DNA of 64,000 nt from Penium margaritaceum (Eukaryota > Streptophyta > Zygnematophyceae > Desmidiales > Peniaceae), in assembly GCA_023375785.1 (NCBI GenBank), contig SZWC01004846.1:28003-92002 (forward strand), in the 5' to 3' direction. Made by a program: the position numbers and the translations under genes. The notes under the pieces were generated by a model that was given only the letters and a program-made list of their open reading frames with translations, was not told the origin of the DNA and made no database searches. How positions within the stretch are numbered: position 1 is the first letter of the stretch; each line of letters starts with the position of its first letter. Positions 26,199 to 34,958 of this stretch are shown here, piece by piece.

Positions 26199-28069
26199 TC
26201 GCCAGCAGCATGCCCAAAGCCCACCCATGCCAGCCAGGTCACCTGTGGTGTCGTTCCCTAAGTCTATTTCCATGTCTGGCCCGACGCGTACCACCCCCAA
26301 GGGTGCTGCCCACGGTGGCACCAGCGCCGCAGGCGACAACTCCAGCAGCAGCAGTGGCGAGTTCAGGAACCGAGGCAATGCTCGTGGTTTTGGTAGTGCG
26401 AGCTACAATGTGCGCAGCAGCCAGGATACTACTGCGGCAGCAGCGGCAGCAGCTGTCGCGGCAGTGTCTTCTGGACAGTTCCCCACAAGACCGCCTCTGC
26501 CTGCATCATTCTCGCCAACCGTGGCGCCTGCCTTGACCTCATCCGCATCCTTCCCCTCGCCCTCCGGATCGGAGCAGCGGCAGCAGCAGCAGCAGCAGCC
26601 GCAACAGCAGTCATCTGTGGTGCGTGCTCTGGTAGAGCAGCTGGCGACGGGCTGCGGTGCGGAACGCTTCCAGGTCCTGGCAGCCATCCGCTCCGCAGTA
26701 AAGGGCAATCCCGCGAGTAAAGCAGCTCTTGTGGCAGCTGGCGGGGTCCCCCTGCTGGTGGACCTGCTGGGATGCACCGACGCCAAAATGAAGGAGAACG
26801 CGGTCACCACGCTGCTCAACCTCTCCTCCATCCCCGCCGCGGTGCGCGACATCCTGGAGTGCCACGGCGTGCCCGCCATCGTGCACGTGCTGCGTGCTGG
26901 GTCCAGCACGCCCACGGCGAGGGAGAACGCGGCGGCCGCGCTGTTCGCTCTGTCGGCGGAGGAGGCGGCTCTGCGGCAGCTGAGGGCTGCGAGGGCCACG
27001 CCGGCGCTGCTGGAGCTGCTGAGGAGCAGCGGCACGAGCCTGCGGGGGAGGAAGGACGCCGCACTCGTGCTGTTCAACGTGTCGCGCTCGCCCAAGGGCG
27101 CGCTGGACATCATCCGGCTGAAGGGCGTGCAAGTGCTGATGGGTTTGCTCGGGCGCGGCGCGAGCGGCGGCGGCAGAGGTGGCGGCAGCGGATGGGAAGG
27201 CGAGGGCGAAGGGGAAAGGGGTGGGTGGGATGCGGGGCTCGAGGAGAAGGCGATGGCCGTCCTGGCCAATCTCTGTCGGTTGAGGGAGGGGTGCCAGGAC
27301 GTGCTGTACCTTCCTGCCCGCGGGGTGCACTCTGGCTTGGCGGCCTCGGATCCTGTAGGTGTTGTTGTGGAGGTGGTTGTACGAGGCTCGCAGCGCGCAA
27401 GGGAGGATGCAGTGATGACGCTGTTGGCGCTGGCTATCGCTGACAGCGGCGGCGGCGCTACTGCCCCAGCAGCCCGCGCAGGTGATGCTGGCGGTGACGG
27501 CAGCGGGAGAGGCGTTCATGGGAAAGGCAGTGAGGTGCTGTGGAGGGTGGAGGAGGAGTGGGAAGCCCTGCAGCCGATTCTCCTGGGGATGACAAAGGAT
27601 GTCTCGTCCCGTGCGTGCGGCAAAGCGCGTGCACTGCTCGACCTTGTCACGGCAGGCCGTACCCCTCCCTCCGCTCCCCCACTGCCACCACCTCCTGCTG
27701 CTGCTGCGTCGCCAGCAGCGAGCGCTCCCGTCGCCGTCCTTGCCTCGCAACACCCTGCTGGCAAGCTCTCTCCTGTGAGCTACACCAGCGACTGCGAGCG
27801 TGAGAGCCGGTCCCTACGAGCGCCACAGCTGGCCCCGCTGCAGCCGGTGGGCAGGAGTGGGGTGAGGGGAGGCAACGACCAGCAGGAGAGGGAGCCGATC
27901 ACATCGGAGAGGCCTGGGAACACTGACCCACGCGCGGTCTCACTCGCTATACCGCCCGCAGCTCTAGCACGGTCTGTCGCGCAAGCAGCATCATCCGCAG
28001 CAGCAGCAACAGCAGCAGCAGCAGCAGGAGGAGGAGGAGGAGGAGGAGGAGTAGGAGGAGGAGGAGGAG
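18847..28069 (+). CDS. U-box/ARM-repeat E3 ubiquitin ligase (PUB family), interrupted by assembly artefacts
   Basis: Plant U-box proteins pass ubiquitin from an E2 to substrates; the ARM repeats bind partners. The U-box starts at 19243 (VPRQFVCPTSGRIMGDPV, CGHSFDRP) and resumes at about 19480 (CCPLTGETLEH, VVPNIALRELILDWC), split by about 50 extra residues. A very long region rich in Gln, Ala, Ser and Gly follows, with acidic patches (21814-21900, 25060-25110). ARM repeats run from about 26617 to 27650: KENAVTTLLNLS, RENAAAALFALS, GRKDAALVLFNVS, EEKAMAVLANL. The frame starting at 18847 shifts twice, at a duplication flanking the single N at 24405 (offset 562) and at a 206-bp tandem copy near 26000. 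Removing both leaves one frame. The true start may be the ATG at 19084 or 19219, close to the U-box; the N at 19174 lies between them. The end is in the 28070-28455 gap. No intron is obvious. Confidence 0.8.
19243..19590 (+). other. Split U-box coding segment
   Basis: The two halves of the U-box are at 19243-19335 and 19480-19590. Conserved positions (F-CP, M-DPV, CGH-FDR, then CPLTGE, PN-ALR--I--W) are present. The insert between them (19336-19479) is Gly/Gln/Ser-rich. U-boxes are usually about 70 residues without such an insert, so the loop before the second half is unusually long. Confidence 0.75.
20034..20130 (+). repeat. CAG microsatellite (polyglutamine) in the PUB gene
   Basis: A nearly pure run of CAG codons with a few CAT codons encodes a Gln/His tract. 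Similar CAG runs occur in this gene at 22252-22310, 25900-25990 and 26578-26600. GCA/GCT runs encoding Ala lie around 20890-21280 and 24120-24230. A GGTGCA hexamer array (20535-20680) encodes Gly-Ala repeats. Confidence 0.9.
23844..24963 (+). repeat. Direct duplication around single N at 24405 (likely assembly artefact)
   Basis: The 561 bp at 23844-24404 recur as 24406-24963 (558 bp), separated by exactly one N. The copies differ by a few substitutions (for example GTGCCG against GTGTCG) and by the lengths of GCA runs, as two alleles would. The offset of 562 shifts the reading frame; collapsing it restores the PUB frame. Confidence 0.85.
25978..26355 (+). repeat. 206-bp-offset tandem duplication in the PUB gene
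   Basis: The segment from about 25978 to 26149 recurs at about 26184 to 26355 with an offset of 206 bp. Both copies start in a CAG run and contain the unit encoding SPPMPARSPVVSFPKSI. Because 206 is not a multiple of three, the second copy is in another frame, and only removal of one copy links the upstream protein to the ARM repeats. There is no N here. Confidence 0.8.
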
Positions 28070-28455
28070 NNNNNNNNNNNNNNNNNNNNNNNNNNNNNNN
28101 NNNNNNNNNNNNNNNNNNNNNNNNNNNNNNNNNNNNNNNNNNNNNNNNNNNNNNNNNNNNNNNNNNNNNNNNNNNNNNNNNNNNNNNNNNNNNNNNNNNN
28201 NNNNNNNNNNNNNNNNNNNNNNNNNNNNNNNNNNNNNNNNNNNNNNNNNNNNNNNNNNNNNNNNNNNNNNNNNNNNNNNNNNNNNNNNNNNNNNNNNNNN
28301 NNNNNNNNNNNNNNNNNNNNNNNNNNNNNNNNNNNNNNNNNNNNNNNNNNNNNNNNNNNNNNNNNNNNNNNNNNNNNNNNNNNNNNNNNNNNNNNNNNNN
28401 NNNNNNNNNNNNNNNNNNNNNNNNNNNNNNNNNNNNNNNNNNNNNNNNNNNNNNN
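28070..28455. other. Assembly gap (386 N)
   Basis: A run of N begins inside a GGA microsatellite at the 3' end of the PUB gene and hides its stop codon. It is followed by 117 bp of unassigned GCA-rich DNA before element C. Confidence 0.99.
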
Positions 28456-28572
28456 CTGAGGCCGCCACAGTAGGTTTAGCACGTGTAGCCGGTGTATTTG
28501 GCTTCCCTCGTCGCGGCAGGAGCAACAATTCGCATATCAGCAACAGATCACAAGCAAATCAGCAACCGCAAC
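28456..28572 (+). other. Host sequence left of element C with target duplication
   Basis: These 117 bp end in the 5-bp target duplication GCAAC (28568-28572), repeated at 52980-52984. With 52985-53063 and 60207 onwards they form the locus before the insertions of C and E. Joined in order, the three pieces are GCA-rich and open in two frames across both junctions, but low complexity makes coding status unclear. Confidence 0.55.
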
Positions 28573-29863
28573 TGTTGTGATTTGTGACGTTCATGTCGAC
28601 CTGTACAGTTTACTGTGACCACTCGGCCGTGTCCATACCCAGACCCAGGCGGTACCGGTGCGTCATCTGGTGGCGGACTGTTGGTTTGTGTGGCTTCCAC
28701 CCGTCACGACCGACACTGCTAGTTTACCGATATACCCACATTCGGGGTATATGGCAGAGGAGGGCGTGACGACACGATGGGCCTCCGGACTGCACCGAGA
28801 CTTCTCCAGCACCTACGACAGCGCCGGCGAGACGCGGTCGATGCGTTCCGGCAGCCATGTGGGCTTGTCAGAAGGTAGGAGAGTTTTCTCGGTGGGTTCA
28901 GACCCGCGCACCTGGTTGACTGTACCGGTGCGACGAGGAGACCCGATGGCTATTGTGGGGCTTCCGATGTTCGGAAAGCCGTCTGTGATGTCTGGACGTT
29001 GATTCCGAGATGTTTTGGCACTGCTCATATTTTCTCGATGGTCGAGACCCGGGCAATGGGAGAGTTATTCCGGTGCCTCGAGGAGACCACCTTTGTTACT
29101 CTCGTGGTGTATGCAGTGTGTTCTCCCTGTTGACTCATTTAGGTTCAGCAGGGGTGACGGGGCCCGGTGCGGTTAGCTGCCGGCGCCCCTGTATAAGCCC
29201 GCTAGGGGCTCATTTGTAAACTCTCCTTGTTCTTTATACTCAGCGTTCTAGACTTAGCCAAATTCTTGCTGTCTTGCATCGCACTCACACACAGAGCTCA
29301 TGTTCGTTCTTGCATGGGCCTGCATGCCCTAAAAATTATTGTGTGGACCAGCTTGGAACTGACCGACGACCGTTCCAGAGCTCTGGACGCTACCCGAGAC
29401 TTCCTGCAATTTTTCTGCAGCACGCAGGACTTTATCGGTGGACTGGCCGTGGGCCCGATTTGCATGTTTTGCATTGTGTGTCCACCGTTCGATGTCAGAT
29501 GTATGCATGTGACCAGTCGTAGCGTCCGGCTTGTCATTCTGCACGTCTAGGTTCAGACGACGTAGTGTTCTGACATGTGTGCGCAGAGTTAAGGCCGAAA
29601 CAGTGGTTTCGGGCCGGTTTTAGGACAGATTTTGCACTGCCGCGTGCAACACCCGCCGTGCGCAGCGGCAGGTACTTATGCCATGGACCTGTCATTTGTC
29701 ATTTCTCTCTGCAAATGCTATCGAAGCATTCAGACACTTTGCCTTGTGTCCCCTAGCCAAATTCTTGCCGTTGCGTGCACGACCTGTGACTGTCGTCACC
29801 GTCTGATTAGGCACTGACGCCTGGTCAACGGAAGTGTTGCTAGGAAGCTTCCTTGCATCTTGT
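28573..29863 (+). repeat. 5' LTR of element C, interrupted
   Basis: This LTR is read as 28573-28678 plus 29345-29863, with its last two bases (CA) at 39322-39323 beyond element B. It matches 52337-52979 apart from scattered changes and a deletion of about 17 bp near 28640. The 4-bp word GGAC at 28675-28678 and again at 29345-29348 marks the 666-bp insertion. Confidence 0.88.
28679..29344 (+). mobile_element. 666-bp insertion in the LTR of element C (possible solo LTR)
   Basis: The 3' LTR of C lacks this piece. It begins TGTTGGTTTG, has a TATA-like TGTATAAG near 29190 and is bracketed by GGAC. It has no coding frame worth reporting. A word shared with 60890-60950 (GAGACCCGGGCA followed by a TGCCTC-AGGAGACA-like stretch) suggests it comes from a family also present at the right end. 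The terminal bases are not a clean TG...CA pair, so solo LTR is only the most likely reading. Confidence 0.5.
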
Positions 29864-30683
29864 AGAAAGAAACTAGGCAGCAGGTTGGTGCAGCTGCGTT
29901 GTTGATGCAGCGTGCGGGCTTCCACGCTCGTTGCTTAAGTCAGCTGCCCCCTCAGTTTGCTGCTCTAGAGTCTGGAAGCTCTGGGTTTGTTACTCAGAAG
30001 TGCGCGCGCCAGTGTTAGCGCCAGAAAGCAGCTGGAAACTGATAGTAACTGATTAGCAATCAAGAATGAACAGCAATGTGGGACCCCTCCAAGTTATAGC
30101 CCCACCCCAGCTCTATAGAGCTTGTTACTCAGTTCATCAGCCAATCAGAAAATAGCTAATTTTTGGCTGGCAGATTTTCTCGGTGAGGCCTGCCAGACGG
30201 CCGACAGCCCAAAACCCCGGCATCGTCCGTTTTACCTGAAAACTGGACCATACCATAATACCGATGTTGCGAACGCAGCCGTGCGGTCAGAATCCGCTAG
30301 AAAAACAGTAGCGAGGAGTTATGGCAGCCTGAACCCAGGCAGTGCCCACAATGGTTTATGCTGCCGAATAGGGCCATGCAACATGCAACAGGGACCCTAG
30401 GCAGCGCATGACGACGTAGGAACGGCAGTACGCGCTGGACGCATGCAGACAGCGACTACGGTGACAGTGACTGCCAGCAGCGCGACCGCCAAGGAGGCCT
30501 GCCGATGGAGCTGAACACGTCGCCGGAGAGAGGAGGCTCTAGCGAACTGCGAGACGACCTCAGTGTGCGTCGGCTCCACCGGACGACGCTCCATCAGCGT
30601 CGAGTCTCGCCGTCAGTCATCTGCACGCCGATGTACACAAGCCGGGAGGACACAACAGAGCACAATGAGCGCAAAAACCAACA
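29864..30683 (-). repeat. 3' LTR of element B
   Basis: Read on -, the LTR begins TGTTGGTTTTTGCGC (30683 downwards) and ends AGTTTCTTTCT at 29864, directly against the target duplication. It contains CCAAT-like AGCCAATCAG and the 14-bp palindrome AGCTCTATAGAGCT at about 30110-30123. The right LTR matches along its whole length. Confidence 0.9.
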
Positions 30684-30695
30684 CTCCCCCATGAC
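30684..30695 (-). other. Polypurine tract of element B
   Basis: On the - strand the sequence GTCATGGGGGAG lies directly before the LTR start TGTTGG. The same ATGGGGGAG tract precedes the 3' LTRs of C and D, so it is a shared family feature that primes plus-strand cDNA. Confidence 0.8.
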
Positions 30696-30784
30696 TCACA
30701 GGCGTAGTGCACGGGCAGAGACACGGTCAACACACAGACTCCCCCAGGACACGCAGAAGTGCAGGCAGAGACAAAGAGAGCAAG

Positions 30785-31498
30785 TCATGGACGGACGCCG
30801 ACGAAACTCATAGCCTTCTTAAACGAGTCCCGCTTCAGTGCCTTGGTCAGGAAGTCAGCCAGCTGCCGTGCTGTCTCAACCCACACGATGCTGATGCTGC
30901 CGTCGTGCAACAACGAACGCACATAGTGATACTCAACATTGATGTGCTTTGTGCGAGTGTGATGCACACCGTCATTGTCTGCAATGGCCATGGCACTCTC
31001 ATTGTCACAATGCAAGGTGATGGATGCGACAGACTGACGCAACTCGGACAACAGACGACGCAACCACACACTCTCACACGCGCCTGAGCCAAGGGCCACG
31101 TACTCAGCCTCAGCAGTGCTGCGTGCAATGCACCCCTGCTTGACACTACGCTAGGACACAGCTGTGCCACCGATCAGGAAGATCCAGCCTGTGCGACTCT
31201 TACGGTCTGGACTGCCCGCCCAGTCGCTGTCGGTGTAGCCCACTGCGACGACGGACGGCTGGCGGCGGAACATGAGACCTCGCCGAGGGGTCGAGACGAC
31301 ATAGTGCAACACTCGAATCGCGGCCTCGTAGTGGAGGTGACGCGGATCCTGAGAGAACTGGGCCAGGAGGTTGTCGGCGAACGCGATGTCTGGACGCGTC
31401 GTCGTCGCCAGGAACATAAGTGACCCGATGATCCGCAGATGCGTGGTCACATCAACTGGCTCCCCCACAACAGCTGGGTGAGGACTCTTCAGCTTCAC
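30785..31498 (-). CDS. Element B RNase H domain (interrupted by amber codons)
   Basis: RNase H removes the RNA strand of the RNA-DNA hybrid during reverse transcription. The frame reads IIGSLMFLATTTRPDIAFA, then YTDSDWAGSPD (first Asp), STAEAEYVALG (Glu), HCDNESAMAI (Asp) and HTRTKHINVEYHYVR, followed by ADFLTKALKRDSF. All catalytic residues are present. A TAG at 31501-31499 separates it from RT, and another at 31153-31151 stands where Trp is expected (SWRSVKQG). It is in the same frame as the upstream integrase-RT segment and is part of one Gag-Pol polyprotein. Confidence 0.8.
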
Positions 31499-34400
31499 CT
31501 AGCCGTCGGGCGACATGGGTGAGGATGCGTTGGACACGAGGGGCAGGTCCTCGGCGAAGCGAGCTGACAGGGTCTGCACATAGGCAGCCTGGTGGACGTG
31601 TAGGATGCCCTGAGAGGGATCACGCTCGAGCTCCATGCCCAGGAAGACTTGGGCAGACCCGAGATCCTTCATCTGGTAGGCGGCGTGCAACAAGTCCTTG
31701 ACACGCTGGATGGTGGCCGTGTCTGGTGACGCAATGAGGAGATCGTCAACGTATACCAGAACTGCAGCGAAGGTCTGACCTCGTGGGCTGAGAAAGAGTG
31801 CGGGGTCAGCAGTGCTGCGCTGGAGGCCGCCACGGAGAAGTGTGCTGCTGATCTCCTGGTTCCAGCACCGAGGCAACTGCTTCAGACCATAGAGGGCCTT
31901 CCGCAGCCGCCAGACTCTCCCAGTACCGTCGTCGAAGCCTGGGGACTGCACCATGTAGAGCTCCTCACCCTCCAGTGAGCCATGGAGGAACGCGTTGCTC
32001 ACGTCCATCTGATGCAGCTCCCACCCATGCTGGGCAACCAGGCTGAAGAGCGCCCGGCTAGTGGAGAACCGACTGACAGGGGCGAAGATCTGGTCATAAT
32101 CAACTCCAGGGACCTGAGCAAACCCCTTTGCTGTGAGGCGGACCTTGTACTTGTCCAAGGATCCGTCAGGCTTCCACTTGCGCCGAAGGACCCACTTGGC
32201 GCCAATGGCCTTCCGACCTGGAGGGAGGTCAACGAGGTCGTACACGTGGTGCTGCCGGATAGCAGCAAGCTCCTCGACGCAAGCGGCATCCCAATGTGCG
32301 GCCTCAGAAGAGGCTCGAGCCTCGCGTAGGGTGGCTGGGTCCTCCGGGCGTGCTGTGGACTGGACGGAGAGGGCGTGTGCATCACGAGCTCTTGGTGGGA
32401 TGCGGGCGAGTGCAGCCATGACAGCATGCCGATGCTCGTGATGAAGTATGGCATAGCCCAGTGCAGAGCCCGGGTGAAGGTCGGAGATGATGGCCGAGGT
32501 GGTCAGGCCGAGAGCCTTCGTGCCAGGGTCCCCACTCACGACCGAGGGAGTGGAGGAGACACGTGGAGCCACAGGGGGTCGAGGCGCCACAGGACGCGGT
32601 GCGACGGTCTGCACTGTCGGCCGAGGTCGGAGGCTGCCGCCTCGGCCACGTGTGTAGCGCGACCGGGCAGGAGATGTCAGTGAGTCCGACGGGCCAACGG
32701 AGGCGGACGGGACGCCTGGCGCGGAGAAGCCAGCGGACGCGACTTGGGCTGCTGGCCCGGAGGGGCCAGCGGACGCGACTGGGGCTGCTGGCCCGGAGGG
32801 GTCAGCGGACGCGACCGGCCCTCCTGGCTCGGAGGGGCCAGCGGACATGACTGGGGCTGCTGGCCCGGAGGGGCCAGCGGATGCGACTGGGGCTACTGGC
32901 CCGGAGGGGCCAGCGGACGCGACTGGGGCTGCTGGCCCGGAGGGGTCAGCGGACACGACCGGCGCTGCTGGCTCGGAGGGGCCAACGGACGCGACTGGGG
33001 CTGCTGGCACGGAGGGGTCAGCGGACGCGACCGGCGCTGCTGGCTCGGAGGGGCCAGCGGAAGCGACTGGGGCTGCTGGCCCGGAGGGGCCAGCAGACGC
33101 GACCGGCGCTGCTGGGCCGGAGGGGCCAGCGGACGCGACCGGCGCTGCTGGCCCGGAGGGGCCAGCGGACGTGACTAGGACTGCTGGCTCAGAGGATGCG
33201 ACAGGGGCTACCGGCTCAGAGGGACGGAGTGCTGTGTCACCCGGAAGCGACAGGACGGAGGACGGACTCACCACTCCCCCTCGCAACGGGAGGGACACGG
33301 ACGAGCCGGAGCGGATGAGGTCGCGGGGAAACAGTTCCTCGAAGAAGAGGGCATCGCGGGACTCGACGATGCAGTGCCGGGATGGGTCCGAGAACCGCCG
33401 GGCCTTAGACTGACGAGACACACCGAGGAAGGTGCAGGGGCGGCCACGCGGGGCGAGCTTGCCGCCCTGCTGTGGGGCGGGCAGCCATACAATGGCGACG
33501 CAGCCCCAGACGCGAGTCGGGCGGAGGTCCGCGCACCAACCGCACCAGTGCTGGTAGGGTGTGGACTGGCGGGGAAGAGGACCGTGGGGAATCCGGTTCC
33601 ATACCCAGGTCATGTAGGCCATGGCTTCAAAATAGAAGCCATCGGACAGACCGGACTCAAAGCACATGGTGCGGACGGCGTCGGCCATGGTGTGGTTCCA
33701 GCGCTCGGAGACGCCGTTCTGGGGGGGTGTGTAGGGCGCATACGTCTCATGGTGGATGCCACGGGAGGCGAGAAAGGCCGTGGCCTCACCCATGTACTCG
33801 CCGCTGTGATCAGAGCGAAAGCGGCGAAGAGGGCGGCCTGACTCGCGTTCTGCAAGGACGAGCCAGTCTTGAACGGCCCGAGCGACATCTCTCTTCTGCC
33901 GGAGGCAGAAGACCCAGCGGTAGCGGGAATAGTCGTCCGTGAGGGTGAGGACATAGCGGTTGTGTTCCCCGACGGACGCGGTGGGGAGAGGGCCCATGAC
34001 GTCCGAGTGGACCAGGTCGAGAGGGGCGCATGCACGGGAGGAAGACAAGGGGTACGTGGAGCGATGCATCTTCCCCTGATCGCAATCAATGCACTCAGTG
34101 GGGCATGGGAGAGGGAAAGTCTCCGGGTCAAGGCCCTTGGCCGGCTGGGTGCGGAGCATGCTGTATATGGCGGCAAAATGGACGTGACAAAGGCGGCGGT
34201 GCAAGAGGCAGGTGTGCTGAGGAGAAAGCGTATTGGTCACGAAAACATGGCCTGTGGCGGCCGACGAGGCAGAGACGGGAGAGGAAGAGAAGAGGCGAGG
34301 GACATGCCACAGGTTGCCACGGGCGGTTGCATGCAGGATGACAAGACCAGACGGACGCAACGACACAGTGGCAATACCACGCGAGTGCACAACGTCCATG

Positions 34401-34951
34401 CTCATGCGGTCAAGGGCAGTCACGGAAAGGAGGCTGAGCTCGAGACCAGGGACGAAGAGAACATCAGTCAGAAAGACGTCACCGGCAGGACCACGGAAAC
34501 NGGTGCAAGAGGCAGGTGTGCTGAGGAGAAAGCGTATTGGTCACGAAAACATGGCCTGTGGCGGCCGACGAGGCAGAGACGGGAGAGGAAGAGAAGAGGC
34601 GAGGGACATGCCACAGGTTGCCACGGGCGGTTGCATGCAGGATGACAAGACCAGACGGACGCAACGACACAGTGGCAATACCACGCGAGTGCACAACGTC
34701 CATGCTCATGCGGTCAAGGGCAGTCACGGAAAGGAGGCTGAGCTCGAGACCAGGGACGAAGAGAACATCAGTCAAAAAGACGTCATCGGCAGGACCACAG
34801 AAATGAACCACACCAACACCACGGACCGGTAACACCTGCCCGGAGCCCGTTCGGACACCGGAGACATCGCCGACAGGGCCAAGCAGATTGAAGGCCTCGC
34901 GAGAGGCCGTCATGTGATGCGTGGCCCCGGAGTCGATGATCCAGGTCTCAG
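31499..34951 (-). CDS. Element B protease, integrase and reverse transcriptase
   Basis: This is the Pol part of the copia polyprotein. Protease is at 34951-34885 with TWIIDSGATHHMT intact. The pre-integrase motif HRRLCHVH with CIDCDQGKMH follows. Integrase then has LVHSDVMGPL, RFRSDHSGEYMG and PQNGVSERWN (all three acidic catalytic residues). RT has QMDVSNAFLHGSL and VLVYVDDLLIAS, with LYGLKQLPRCWNQE in between. The integrase-RT linker contains about 13 copies of a 12-residue Pro/Ala/Ser repeat (32728-33193). The long open part is 34423-31499. A 303-bp duplication around the N at 34501 breaks the frame near the protease and looks artefactual. It lies downstream of Gag and upstream of RNase H. 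Confidence 0.85.
32728..33193 (-). repeat. 36-bp minisatellite in the integrase-RT linker of element B
   Basis: About 13 head-to-tail copies of a 36-bp unit encode variants of PSGPAAPVASAG on the - strand. The reading frame is kept throughout. The opposite strand happens to read as a collagen-like Gly-Pro-Glu repeat, which I take as a shadow. Confidence 0.9.
34198..34804 (-). repeat. 303-bp duplication around single N at 34501 (likely artefact)
   Basis: 34198-34500 and 34502-34804 are almost identical (a few G/A and C/T differences) and are separated by one N. The offset of 304 shifts the frame of B Gag-Pol; removing one copy repairs it. Confidence 0.85.
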
Positions 34952-34958
34952 CAGGGTC

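Noticed and set aside
24296-28473. Second and third separate genes inside the PUB region
   Set aside because: Frame offsets equal the lengths of the duplications at 24405 and 26000; collapsed, they form one gene.
32728-33193. CRISPR-like regular repeats
   Set aside because: The units are head to tail with no unique spacers and encode a protein repeat; the genome is eukaryotic.
32744-33413. Collagen-like Gly-Pro-Glu open frames on the + strand
   Set aside because: They are the reverse reading of the 36-bp array of element B; the - strand frame is part of a polyprotein with clear motifs.
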